This document shows positions 6,178 through 14,083 of a DNA stretch of 16,912 nucleotides, one piece after another. This DNA is from CALAED01 sp937891035 (lineage in GTDB: Bacteria; Actinomycetota; Actinomycetes; Streptosporangiales; Streptosporangiaceae). Below the pieces are notes generated by a model. The model did not search any database and was not told the DNA's origin. It was given only the letters and a program-made list of their open reading frames with translations. Within the stretch, counting starts at the first letter, position 1. The number at the start of each line of letters is the position of its first letter. The stretch spans positions 1 to 16,912 of the forward strand of contig DASQSZ010000340.1 of assembly GCA_035642125.1 (NCBI GenBank), read 5' to 3'. Both the position numbers and the translations under genes were made by a program.

Positions 6178-7350
6178 TCAGCGGGCGGCCGGGGACGTGT
6201 TGCTCCAGCCTTGTTCGATGAAGACCGAGGACGCGAGCCGGGAGCCGGCTGGGAAGTCCTTGGCGCGGCCCTCGGCCTTGACGATGGTTTCGTCGGCCAG
6301 AGCGCGCCCGGTGTCCGGGTCGATGATCAGCTCCTGCCCACTGGTGAGCCCCGAGAGGTCGTCTCCAGAGCGTCTATCATCGCCGCTGTCGGGTCCGCTG
6401 CTAGAGAAGAAGAACGACTGAAGTTCGAGCGCGACTCCGGTGCGTCCCTGGGAATCGGTGCGCTCTCCGAGCGCCTTGACCGACCCCAATGCCGCGAGCA
6501 TCCGAAAGGTCGCCGCGCGCACCTTGGCGGTGACCGGCGCCTCGGTGACCAGCACCTTGCCCACCTGGAAGAGGTACTCGTCGGCGTGCAGCGGCCGCCG
6601 CACCGCTCCGAGGCCGTTGCGGTTCTTGGCATAGAAGCGCATCAACCAGGACCTGAGTCCTCGCGGCGTCTCGGGCAGCGCACGCAGCTGCTTCGTCGTG
6701 ACGTCGCGGCCGATCCAGTACCTCGGCTCATACCGTTGGTGGCTCGTGGAGACCTTGCCCGGCCGTGTGGAGACCGTTCTCGGCGACGTGAGGATGAGGG
6801 TGGGGCTTTGGACCTGGACTCTGTCTGGTGCGCCCGCCCGCTGCCAGGCGGCCCAGTCCGCGGGTGTGGCCGAAACGGCGCCGAGCTCCTGGGTGCGGAC
6901 CCACTGCTCCTTGCCCGGCGTTATGGGCGTCCAGGTCTCCGTACGGCGACTCATGGCGACCTTGTACGTGGCCTTCCCCGACCTCGCTCGCTGGTAGTGC
7001 GTGTCCAGCCTCACCAGGTGCCAGTACATACCGCTCGCGGCGGGCTCCCGGTCGGCATGATCGGCCGCGGCCAACAGCACCGTACGGGCGTCCAAGGTGC
7101 GTTCGGGTCCTCCGGTCCCGCCGCCCCCGCCGTTCGTCACAACCGCCGCCGCGGCCACCGCCACGGTCGCGGTCGCCGCGAGGCCGAGGGTGACACGGCG
7201 TACGGTACGCGTGCGCTTGTGGGGGTGCCGTGGCCGGGAGGGCTGCGAGATGGCATCCAAAATGTCGCGCTCGCGTCGCCGAGCGTCGGGCTCGGGGTCG
7301 AGTTCGGCCGGCCTGGCCGCGGCCAGTCGGTCCATCGCGTTGCGAGTCAT
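6178..7350 (-). CDS. CU044_5270-like membrane protein, probable anti-sigma partner
   Basis: The 390-residue protein has a cytoplasmic N-terminus of about 50 residues with charged runs (PDARRRERDI, RHPHKRTRTVRR), one TM helix at about 53-72 (VTLGLAATATVAVAAAAVV), a Gly-rich hinge (GGGGGTGG) and a large extracytoplasmic domain with conserved-looking Trp/Tyr patches (SGMYWHLVRLD, RYWIGRDVTTKQLRALP). This is the layout of CU044_5270-family proteins, found beside sigma factors in Streptosporangiales and relatives. I see no zinc anti-sigma HxxxCxxC motif. The anti-sigma role is inferred from topology and position. The ATG at 7350 overlaps the sigma-factor stop as ATGA, implying translational coupling; that fixes the start although the frame is open further upstream. 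Confidence 0.8.
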   Translation of the reverse strand: MTRNAMDRLAAARPAELDPEPDARRRERDILDAISQPSRPRHPHKRTRTVRRVTLGLAATATVAVAAAAVVTNGGGGGTGGPERTLDARTVLLAAADHADREPAASGMYWHLVRLDTHYQRARSGKATYKVAMSRRTETWTPITPGKEQWVRTQELGAVSATPADWAAWQRAGAPDRVQVQSPTLILTSPRTVSTRPGKVSTSHQRYEPRYWIGRDVTTKQLRALPETPRGLRSWLMRFYAKNRNGLGAVRRPLHADEYLFQVGKVLVTEAPVTAKVRAATFRMLAALGSVKALGERTDSQGRTGVALELQSFFFSSSGPDSGDDRRSGDDLSGLTSGQELIIDPDTGRALADETIVKAEGRAKDFPAGSRLASSVFIEQGWSNTSPAAR

Positions 7351-7889
7351 CGCGCGGGTTGTCCTTCCATGGTGAAAACGGTGGATGATGTGGCCGGCGG
7401 GCCGGCGAGTGCGCGTTCGAGCCGTTTGCGTGCCCGGTGCAGCCGTACGGAATACACCGCGGCCGAACAACCCACGACCCGCGCCGCCTCCTTGACGGTC
7501 AGCCCGTGCCATGCGATGAGCGTCAGGACTTCACGGTCTCCGCTCGACAACGTGGCCAGCGCCGACAGCACCTGGTCACGCTCGGTCACCTCGTCCGCGA
7601 TGTTCCCGACGAACGCCCCGGCGGATAGCACTTTCAACTCGGCGCCCAGGGACCTGTCGCGAAGTTCCCCTCGGTACCGCGCGCGCAGGACGTTGCGTGC
7701 CACGCCGAGCAGCCAGGGCAACTCGTTCGAGGGGACATCGGCGAACCGCCGCCAAGCGACCAAGAACGCCTCGCTGACGACATCGTCGGCCACGCCGCGC
7801 CCGGCGCGGCCCGCCACGTAGGCGTACACCTTGGCGTGATGACTGTCATAGAACGCGGTGAACCGTCGCTCTAGGTCGGGGTCGGCCAT
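7347..7889 (-). CDS. ECF-like RNA polymerase sigma-70 family factor
   Basis: The 180-residue protein has only sigma regions 2 and 4. Region 2 spans about residues 10-75, with FTAFYDSHHAKVYAYV and the -10-recognition helix DDVVSEAFLVAWRRF. Region 4 spans about 107-165, with the helix-turn-helix LTVKEAARVVGCSAAVYSVRL. Between them is a short linker. The start at ATG 7889 is chosen because AAGGAG on the reverse strand lies six bases upstream of it; two earlier in-frame ATGs (7922, 7919) lack such a site. Its last codon overlaps the start of the membrane protein gene, so the two are made as a pair; the membrane protein probably holds the factor inactive until an envelope signal arrives. The target promoter cannot be deduced here. 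Confidence 0.9.
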   Translation of the reverse strand: MADPDLERRFTAFYDSHHAKVYAYVAGRAGRGVADDVVSEAFLVAWRRFADVPSNELPWLLGVARNVLRARYRGELRDRSLGAELKVLSAGAFVGNIADEVTERDQVLSALATLSSGDREVLTLIAWHGLTVKEAARVVGCSAAVYSVRLHRARKRLERALAGPPATSSTVFTMEGQPAR

Positions 7890-7996
7890 GCGCCGCTCCT
7901 TCTCACTGGAGTGCCTCATCACTGGGAAAGTGCGCTGGGCGGCCCGGCTCTTACATCCAATCCACGGGAAAGTTGGGTGAGGATAGGTTTGCTGGC
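7890..7996. promoter_or_regulatory. Divergent promoter region between the sigma factor and enoyl-CoA hydratase genes
   Basis: This gap must carry both promoters. For the rightward gene, TAGGTT (7984-7989) lies seven bases before the ATG at 7997, a spacing that suits leaderless transcription; no good -35 is visible. For the leftward gene, AAGGAG is the ribosome-binding site near 7896-7901. No sigma-specific promoter motif was recognised on that strand. Confidence 0.4.
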
Positions 7997-8803
7997 ATGG
8001 ATGGGGTGAGTGTGCGGCGGCCCGACGGAGCCGACGGAGCCGAGGGCGCTGATGGGCACATTGTCGAGATCGTGCTGGATCGGCCGGCGGCGTTGAACGC
8101 GCTGTCCACCGCGATGGCGGCGCGGCTGGCTGCGGTGTGCGGCGAGGTCGCCGCTGACGCGTCCGTACGGGCCGTCGTGCTGAGCGCGGCGGGGGACAAG
8201 GCCTTTTGCGTCGGGGCCGACCTCAAGGAACGCAACTCGATGACCGACGCGGATCTGCTGCGCCAGCGCGAGGTCTTCCGCGCGGCGTTCGGCGGGGTGC
8301 TGAATCTGCCCCAGCCCGTCGTCGCCGCCGTACACGGGTACGCGCTGGGCGGCGGGTGCGAGTTCGCGCTGTCCTGTGACCTCATCGTGGCCGACGAGAC
8401 GGCGGTCTTCGGGCTGCCCGAGGTGAGCGTGGGGCTCGTGCCCGGGGGCGGCGGCACCCAGTTGGCGCTGCGCCGGCTCGGGCCGGGGCGGGCGGCCGAC
8501 CTCGTGCTGACCGGGCGCCGCGTCGCGATCGACGAGGCGGTGGCCTGCGGCCTGGCCGACCGGCGGGTCGCCGCCGGCACGGCCCGCGATGAGGCACTCG
8601 ACCTGGCCGGTCGCATCGCGCGGAACTCGCCGGTGGCCGTCCGGGCGGCGAAGCGGGCGCTGCGCGGCGGCGCGGGCGTCGCCCTGGCCGCCGCGCTCGA
8701 CATCGAGGACGCCGCCTGGCGCGCCGCGGCGTTCTCCGCCGACCGCAAGGAGGGCATCGCCGCCTTCGCCGAGAAGCGCCCGCCGGTGTGGCCCGGTACC
8801 TGA
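7997..8803 (+). CDS. Enoyl-CoA hydratase/isomerase family protein
   Basis: The 268-residue crotonase-fold protein should hydrate 2-enoyl-CoA esters in fatty-acid or branched-chain degradation. The CoA/oxyanion-hole segments are KAFCVGADLKE (68-78) and HGYALGGGCEFAL (113-125). Both catalytic acids of true hydratases are present: E122 (GGGCE, like rat Glu144) and E142 (LPEVSVGLVPGGGGTQ, like Glu164). This argues against a non-hydratase member, but the substrate cannot be assigned. ATG 7997 is preferred over an in-frame TTG at 7973 because the -10-like TAGGTT overlaps those extra codons. The N-terminus has a small Asp/Gly/Ala run (DGADGAEGADG) encoded by repeated GACGGAGCC units. It stands alone: divergent from the sigma gene, with ppk1 97 bases downstream. 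Confidence 0.92.
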   Translation: MDGVSVRRPDGADGAEGADGHIVEIVLDRPAALNALSTAMAARLAAVCGEVAADASVRAVVLSAAGDKAFCVGADLKERNSMTDADLLRQREVFRAAFGGVLNLPQPVVAAVHGYALGGGCEFALSCDLIVADETAVFGLPEVSVGLVPGGGGTQLALRRLGPGRAADLVLTGRRVAIDEAVACGLADRRVAAGTARDEALDLAGRIARNSPVAVRAAKRALRGGAGVALAAALDIEDAAWRAAAFSADRKEGIAAFAEKRPPVWPGT

Positions 8804-8900
8804 AATGTCCCATTGATCCTTATAGATCCGCGTGAACCCGCCCGCGAGCGGGGAAGGGGTGGTTAACCCAATGTTGCGGCGGATCAGGGATCATTAGGTC
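8804..8900 (+). promoter_or_regulatory. Intergenic region upstream of ppk1
   Basis: The gap holds a short G/C hairpin, CCCGC (8837-8841) with GCGGG (8848-8852), which may help end echA transcription, and a GGTTAACC palindrome at 8861-8868. AGGGA at 8886-8890 is ten bases before the ATG and a weak ribosome-binding candidate. A single GTTCACG half-site occurs on the reverse strand (8833-8839), but not the repeated array expected of a PHO box. Confidence 0.3.
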
Positions 8901-11006
8901 ATGAGTGTCGAATCTGAATATTTGGCATTGGAGGGTGGCGAACTTCCAGAAGATCGTTTCCTTGACAGGGAAGAGAGCTGGCTCCGCTTCAACCAGCGGG
9001 TGCTGGAGCTCGCCGAAGACCCAGAACTGCCGCTCCTCGAGCGGGTGCGCTTCCTCGCCATCTTCGCGACGAACCTGGACGAGTTCTTCATGGTCCGGGT
9101 GGCCGGGCTGACCCGGCGGATGGCCACCGGGCTCGCCGTACAGTCGGCCAGCGGCCGGCAGCCGCGCGAGGTGCTGCGGCGCACGGCCGAGGTGGCGCAC
9201 GAGCTCATGCTGCGGCACGCCGCCTGCTATCGCGACGAGATCTCCCCGGCGATGGCCAAAGAGGGCATCGAGATCCTGCGCTGGGAGAACCTCGCCGACA
9301 CCGAGCAGGAACGGCTGCGGCGGCTCTTCCGGGACCGCATCTATCCGGTGCTGACACCGCTCGTGGTCGACTCGGCCCACCCGTTCCCGTACATCTCCGG
9401 TCTGTCGCTCAACCTCGCCGTCCTCGTCCGCGACCCCGACACCAACGCGACGTTTTTCGCCCGGGTCAAGGTGCCGCCCCTGCTGCCGCGGTTCATCGAG
9501 GCATCGCCGAACCGCTACACCCCGCTCGAAGACGTGATCGCCGCGCACCTGACCCAGCTGTTCACCGGCATGGAGGTGGTCGAGCACCACGCCTTCCGGG
9601 TGACCCGCAACCAGGACCTCGAAGTCGACGAGGACATCACGGAAGACCTGCTGAAGGCCCTGGAGAAGGAACTACTCCGCCGCCGCTTCGGCCCGACCGT
9701 ACGGCTCGAGGTCGAAGAGTCGATCACCCCGGAGGTCCTCGAGCTGATCACCACAGGGGTGGGCATCGAGGAACGCGACATCTACCGGGTGCCGGGGCCG
9801 CTCGACCTGGGCGGCCTCCATGCCATCGCCGACCTCGACCGCAGCGAGCTGAAATACCCGCCGTTCGTCCCGTCCAAGGCGGTGCTGCCGAACGACACCG
9901 ACGTCTTCGCCGCGGTCAGGGAGCGCGACATCCTCGTGCACCATCCTTACGATTCGTTCACCACGAGCGTGCAGCGGTTCATCGAGGCGGCCGTCGACGA
10001 CCCCCATGTACTCGCGATCAAGCAGACGCTGTACCGGACCAGCGGCGACTCGCCCATCGTGGACGCGCTGATCGGCGCCGCCGAGGCGGGCAAGCAGGTC
10101 GTCGTGCTGGTCGAGCTCAAGGCGCGGTTCGACGAGCGCGCCAACATCGAGTGGGCGCGCAAGCTGGAGGAGGCCGGGTGCCATGTGGTGTACGGCTTCG
10201 TCGGCCTCAAGACGCATTGCAAGCTGTCGCTCATCGTCCGCGAGGAAAGCGACGGCTCGCTGCGGCGCTACTGCCACATCGGCACCGGCAACTACAACCC
10301 CAAGACCGCCCGGCTGTATGAGGACTTCGGCCTGCTGACCGCGCACCCGGAGATCGTCGAGGACGTCACCGATCTGTTCAACCACCTGACCGGCTACTCG
10401 CGGCAGATCTCCTACCGGCAGCTCTTGGTGGCCCCGCACACCCTGCGCTCCGGTCTGGTGCTGCGCATCGAGCGTGAGATGGAACACCACCGGGCCGGCC
10501 GGCCGGCCCATATCAGGCTCAAGTGCAACTCGGTCGTCGACGAGGTCATCATCGACGCGCTGTACCGTGCGTCAATGGCCGGCGTCCCGATCGACATCTG
10601 GGTACGCGGCATCTGCGCGCTGCGCCCCGGGATCTCCGGTCTTTCGGAGACGATCAAGGTCCGCAGCATCCTCGGCCGGTTCCTCGAGCACTCGCGCGTG
10701 TACGCGTTCGAGCGCGGCGGCGACCCAGAGATCTGGATCGGCAGCGCCGACCTCATGCACCGCAACCTCGACCGGCGGATCGAGGCGCTGGTACGGGTCG
10801 GGGACCGCGGCCACCGGGCCGACCTCGTTCAGCTGCTCGACCGGGCGATGGACGACAACACCATGTCGTGGTGGCTGGACGCGCACGGCGTATGGACGCG
10901 GCACCCTGCCGTCTCGGCCGACGGGGCCGACCGGCCCGACCCGCCGTCCCTTGACATCCAGAACTTCCTGATGCGGACCAGACGATGGAGGACCGTGGAT
11001 GGATGA
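8901..11006 (+). CDS. ppk1: Polyphosphate kinase 1 (RNA degradosome-type Ppk1 family)
   Basis: The 701-residue protein is full length for actinobacterial Ppk1 and makes inorganic polyphosphate from the gamma-phosphate of ATP, reversibly. The N domain opens with DREESWLRFNQRVLELA (22-38) and FATNLDEFFMVRVAGL (55-70). The head domain follows, then the two C-terminal phospholipase-D-like domains: LVHHPYDSF (345-353), AIKQTLYRT (372-380), KTHCKLSLI, and YCHIGTGNYNPKT (457-469), where H459 matches the phosphorylated active-site histidine. The second conserved histidine is H620 in SADLMHRNLDRR. No catalytic motif is missing. The Nudix gene overlaps its last eight bases, so the two are co-translated. 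In M. tuberculosis ppk1 (Rv2984) likewise sits beside mutT1 (Rv2985c), from memory. Confidence 0.96.
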   Translation: MSVESEYLALEGGELPEDRFLDREESWLRFNQRVLELAEDPELPLLERVRFLAIFATNLDEFFMVRVAGLTRRMATGLAVQSASGRQPREVLRRTAEVAHELMLRHAACYRDEISPAMAKEGIEILRWENLADTEQERLRRLFRDRIYPVLTPLVVDSAHPFPYISGLSLNLAVLVRDPDTNATFFARVKVPPLLPRFIEASPNRYTPLEDVIAAHLTQLFTGMEVVEHHAFRVTRNQDLEVDEDITEDLLKALEKELLRRRFGPTVRLEVEESITPEVLELITTGVGIEERDIYRVPGPLDLGGLHAIADLDRSELKYPPFVPSKAVLPNDTDVFAAVRERDILVHHPYDSFTTSVQRFIEAAVDDPHVLAIKQTLYRTSGDSPIVDALIGAAEAGKQVVVLVELKARFDERANIEWARKLEEAGCHVVYGFVGLKTHCKLSLIVREESDGSLRRYCHIGTGNYNPKTARLYEDFGLLTAHPEIVEDVTDLFNHLTGYSRQISYRQLLVAPHTLRSGLVLRIEREMEHHRAGRPAHIRLKCNSVVDEVIIDALYRASMAGVPIDIWVRGICALRPGISGLSETIKVRSILGRFLEHSRVYAFERGGDPEIWIGSADLMHRNLDRRIEALVRVGDRGHRADLVQLLDRAMDDNTMSWWLDAHGVWTRHPAVSADGADRPDPPSLDIQNFLMRTRRWRTVDG

Positions 11007-11898
11007 TCCCGAAGACCTGACCCGCGCCGCCGGCGCGGTGCTTTGGCGCCACGACGGCGTCGGGATCGAGATCGCGGTGATCCACCGGCCGCGGTACGAC
11101 GATTGGTCCTTCCCCAAGGGCAAGCCCAAAAGCGGCGAACACATCCTGTCGGCCGCCGTCAGGGAGGTCGAGGAGGAGACCGGAGTCCGGCCCCGGCTGG
11201 GCCGGCGGCTGCCCGCCCGCACCTACCTCAAGGGCGGCCGGTCCAAGCGCGTGGACTATTGGGCCGCGACCGGTGACGCGGGGGTGTTCGTGCCCGGCGA
11301 CGAGGTCGACCGGATCGAGTGGCTGCCGGTCAGCTACGCCGAGCAGCGCCTGACCTACGCCCACGACATCGATCTGCTGCACGAGTTCGCCGCCGGGCCG
11401 TGCCACACCACGCCGATCGTCATCTTGCGCCATGGGGCCGCCGGCGAGCGCACCGACTGGCGGGCCGATGACGCGCTCCGGCCGCTGGACGAGCGCGGTC
11501 TCGCCGAGGCCGCGGCCCTGCCCGACCTGCTCGGCGCCTTCGGGCCGCTGCGCGTGATCAGCTCGGCCACCGTGCGGTGCGTCGGCACGGTGCTTCCGTA
11601 CGCCCTGCGCCGGGGCGTCCCGGTGGAGACCGACCTGGCCTTCACCGTGGCCACCGGCGCGGCGGCGAACCTAGCGGCCGCCCGCGTCGCCGTGCTCGAC
11701 CTGGTGGCCGCGCGCACCCCCACCGTGGTGTGCACGCACGGCGAGATCGTGTCCGAGCTGGTCAGGGCGCTGTGCGCCGAGCTCAGTGAAAAGACGCCCG
11801 ACGACCCCGGGTTGCGGAAGGGCGGTTTTTGGGTCGTCCACATCGGGGACGGCGAGATCGCCGCCATGGAACGGCACCACGCCCTCCCGCGTACCTAG
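10999..11898 (+). CDS. MutT1-like Nudix hydrolase fused to a histidine phosphatase domain
   Basis: The 299-residue protein has two enzymes in one chain. Residues 1-130 are a Nudix domain whose box runs from G41 to V63: GKPKSGE, then REVEEETGV, an exact match to Gx5Ex7REUxEExGU. Residues 138-299 are a phosphoglycerate-mutase-like phosphatase with the LRHG signature (H145 phosphohistidine), R193 in SSATVRC and H247 in CTHGE. This is the mycobacterial MutT1 layout, which hydrolyses 8-oxo-(d)GTP to its monophosphate and also acts on diadenosine polyphosphates. It should cleanse the nucleotide pool or alarmone-like nucleotides. GGAGG at 10987-10991 lies seven bases before ATG 10999, inside ppk1, and the genes overlap by eight bases. 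It converges on the CYTH-CHAD gene. Confidence 0.93.
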   Translation: MDDPEDLTRAAGAVLWRHDGVGIEIAVIHRPRYDDWSFPKGKPKSGEHILSAAVREVEEETGVRPRLGRRLPARTYLKGGRSKRVDYWAATGDAGVFVPGDEVDRIEWLPVSYAEQRLTYAHDIDLLHEFAAGPCHTTPIVILRHGAAGERTDWRADDALRPLDERGLAEAAALPDLLGAFGPLRVISSATVRCVGTVLPYALRRGVPVETDLAFTVATGAAANLAAARVAVLDLVAARTPTVVCTHGEIVSELVRALCAELSEKTPDDPGLRKGGFWVVHIGDGEIAAMERHHALPRT

Positions 11899-11910
11899 CG
11901 CGCCATAGCC

Positions 11911-11969
11911 GTCCCGGCCGTCCCGGACGCTCTGGCCGTCTTGGCCGTCCGTCCCGGCCGTCCCGGACG
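11911..11969. repeat. Duplicated 19-base unit in the convergent gap
   Basis: GTCCCGGCCGTCCCGGACG occurs identically at 11911-11929 and 11951-11969, start to start 40 bases, with further GGCCGTC pieces between. The 73-base gap between the Nudix and CYTH-CHAD stops is thus almost entirely a degenerate short repeat. It may help termination through G/C pairing or be replication-slippage product. Confidence 0.7.
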
Positions 11970-11971
11970 TG

Positions 11972-13474
11972 CTAGCCGGCGCGGCCGCGCAGCTTGCGCA
12001 GGTGCTTGGGATCGGAGGCCCGTCGCCACACCGCGTCGACCTCGTCCAACGCGGCGACGGCCGCGCAGTGCTCGACGCCGGACAACGCCCCCAAGGTGAA
12101 CGACTCGCGTGGATCGGTCACCGTCTCGGCGGTGCCGGCCAGATGCTGTTGCGCGATCACGCCGTCCTGGAAGCGGCCGAGCACCTCCTGCAGGCTCTCG
12201 GCCTGGGCGGCGACGTTGGCGGCCGGTTTGCCGAGCGCGCGGGCGGCCGCCTCCGCGGTGTAGCGGGCCCGCTTGGCCGCCTTGCGCGTCTCGTGTCTGG
12301 CGGCGTCGTGGTCCTCGGCGGCCTCGATCGACTCGTACGCCCTGGCCAGGCGGTGCCATGACCTGACCACCAGCCGGGGCACCTCCTTGTCGATCGGGCG
12401 TCGCGCGCGCTCGGTCAGCGGCGGGTCGGCGACGAGGCCCTCGAGCGCGTCGAGCAGGGCGAAGTAGCGCGGCTCCTTGAGCGTGACGAACAGCCGCCGA
12501 TAGGCCGCCTGCTCCTCATCGGCCAGCGCGTCCAGCCACGGATGCGACCCGCCCGCGGCGAGGTCGGCCAGCCGCCCGGTGAACCGCTCTCTGAGCACCT
12601 CGAGATCACGTACCTCGCCGAGCGCGTCGGCGAGCCACTTCAGCTCCGGCTGCAGCGGTTCGGTGCGGCCGCGGTCGAGCACGGCTCCGTAGCTCTTCAA
12701 GATGCTGCGGGTGCGCCGGACGGCCACCCGCATCTTGTGCACCGCGTCGTACTCCTGCAGCCGCACCTTGGGGTCGTAGGCCAGCACCGCGTCGACCTGT
12801 TCGGCGAGGTAGCCCACGGCGACGTCGCCGGCCGTCGTCCAGGCGGCGCGCGGCCGCGCGGCGTCGGTCGGCACCTTCAGCACGCGGCCCAGCTTGCTCG
12901 CGCTCGCGGCGCGGCGCGCGCCCGCCTTGCGCAGCCGCTTGCCCACCGCCGCGAGCAGCCGCGCCGAGCCGGCGGCGCCGAGCTCGACCTCGATCTCGCG
13001 CCAGGCGGTTACGGTCGTGTCGTCCACGACCTGGTGGAGCCGCTGTCCCGACACCTGATCGTCGGCCACCTCGGCGAGCACCTCGCCCGACTCGCCGTAC
13101 AGCTTGGTGACCGTCCGGCGGGTCTCCAGCCTGGCCACCGGGCGCAGCTTTTGACCGCGGGTGTACGCGGTGACCAGCGCGGTCAGCCGGGCCGGCGCGT
13201 TCTGGGCCTTGCCGAGCGGGGCGCGCAGCTCGTTCTTGGCGTCCGGGCCGACCGGGATCTTGAGGTGCCAGCCGGCGTCGTCGCCGCCGCGGCGGCGCCG
13301 CAAGGTGATGCCGCGGGCGGCGAGACGCAGGTCGTCGGTGTCGAAATAGTTGGCGACCAGCAGGTGCGTCTCCGGCCGCCCGACGCTGGAGCAGCCGGGC
13401 AGACCGCTCAGGTCCGGGACGACGAAATCATGATCGACGTCGTACTTGCGCTCGATCTCCACAACGTCCGTCAC
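11972..13474 (-). CDS. CYTH and CHAD domain-containing protein
   Basis: The roughly 500-residue protein begins with a CYTH domain (EIERKYDV at 6-13, charged tunnel strands such as GITLRRRRGG, WHLKIPVG and WREIEVELG, to about 205). This fold binds triphosphate groups, and many members are tripolyphosphatases. A CHAD domain follows (about 218-490), helical and rich in His/Arg/Lys: HKMRVAVRRTRSILKSYG (246-263) and later RHETRKAAKRARYTAEAA. CHAD domains bind inorganic polyphosphate, so a polyphosphate-linked role fits the neighbouring ppk1. Start: the open frame reaches a TTG at 13495, but GTG 13474 has a GAGAGGG about eight bases upstream and puts EIERK at the expected distance from the N-terminus. 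It lies 77 bases after bfr on the same strand and may be co-transcribed with it. Confidence 0.9.
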   Translation of the reverse strand: MTDVVEIERKYDVDHDFVVPDLSGLPGCSSVGRPETHLLVANYFDTDDLRLAARGITLRRRRGGDDAGWHLKIPVGPDAKNELRAPLGKAQNAPARLTALVTAYTRGQKLRPVARLETRRTVTKLYGESGEVLAEVADDQVSGQRLHQVVDDTTVTAWREIEVELGAAGSARLLAAVGKRLRKAGARRAASASKLGRVLKVPTDAARPRAAWTTAGDVAVGYLAEQVDAVLAYDPKVRLQEYDAVHKMRVAVRRTRSILKSYGAVLDRGRTEPLQPELKWLADALGEVRDLEVLRERFTGRLADLAAGGSHPWLDALADEEQAAYRRLFVTLKEPRYFALLDALEGLVADPPLTERARRPIDKEVPRLVVRSWHRLARAYESIEAAEDHDAARHETRKAAKRARYTAEAAARALGKPAANVAAQAESLQEVLGRFQDGVIAQQHLAGTAETVTDPRESFTLGALSGVEHCAAVAALDEVDAVWRRASDPKHLRKLRGRAG

Positions 13475-13551
13475 GTCAGCCGCCCTCTCTGGCAAAGGTT
13501 ACGAACTGACGAACAGCATGCCATCCAAAAGTTAATGAATCGCCCATCCTG

Positions 13552-14031
13552 TCAGTCGCCGGCCGGCTCCGTATAGCGCTGGAGGTAGAGCTGCTCGCCG
13601 AGCTTCGTGACGAGTTCGAGCTCGGTCTCGAGGTAGTCGACGTGCTCTTCTTCGTCTTCGAGGATCGACTCGAAGATGCGGGCCGATGTGACGTCCGCCC
13701 GCGAGCGCATGAGCTCGATGCCGCGGCGCAGCCGCTCGATGGCCTCCATCTCGATGGCCAGGTCGGCGGTGAGCTGCTCGGGTACGGTCTGCCCGATCCG
13801 CAACGGGTCGAGCCGCTGGTAGTTCGGCAGGCCGCCGAGAAACAGGATGCGGTCGGTCAGGACCTCGGCGTGCCGCATCTCGTCGATGGACTCGGCCCGA
13901 GTGTGGCGGGCCAGCCGCGGGAAACCCCAGTTCTCCTGCATCTTGGCGTGCAGGAAGTACTGGTTGATCGCGGTGAGCTCGGCGGTGAGCTGCTCGTTCA
14001 ATAGTGCGATGACCTCGGTGTCGCCTTCCAT
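13552..14031 (-). CDS. bfr: Bacterioferritin
   Basis: The 159-residue protein is full length and follows canonical bacterioferritin numbering. Ferroxidase residues E18, E51, H54, E94, E127 and H130 are all present (NEQLTAEL, IDEMRHAE, AIEMEAIE, EDEEEHVD), and M52, the haem ligand shared across dimers, is there too. It should assemble into a 24-subunit haem-containing shell that oxidises Fe(II) and stores it as a ferric phosphate mineral. The ATG at 14031 has an AGGAT about eight bases upstream on the reverse strand. It lies 52 bases downstream of bfd on the same strand, so the storage protein and its ferredoxin are probably one transcript. Confidence 0.96.
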   Translation of the reverse strand: MEGDTEVIALLNEQLTAELTAINQYFLHAKMQENWGFPRLARHTRAESIDEMRHAEVLTDRILFLGGLPNYQRLDPLRIGQTVPEQLTADLAIEMEAIERLRRGIELMRSRADVTSARIFESILEDEEEHVDYLETELELVTKLGEQLYLQRYTEPAGD

Positions 14032-14083
14032 TGGGCCATCCTGGCACGATCGTTACCAGGGTGTCGCGGGAGGTGCCCAGTGT

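Noticed and set aside
6166..7821. 551-codon forward frame opposite the sigma and anti-sigma-like genes
   Set aside because: Low-complexity Arg/Gly/Pro composition, no domain, and the reverse strand shows a well-supported ATGA-coupled pair.
8833..8868. Possible PHO box upstream of ppk1 (GTTCACG on the reverse strand, GTTAACC nearby)
   Set aside because: PhoP sites need direct repeats about 11 bases apart on one strand; these are single, poorly spaced half-sites.
9672..10511. 279-codon reverse frame inside ppk1
   Set aside because: Antisense shadow; the ppk1 frame is full length with conserved active-site motifs.
12542..13576. 344-codon forward frame opposite the CYTH-CHAD gene
   Set aside because: Shadow frame without motifs; the reverse strand has clear CYTH and CHAD signatures.
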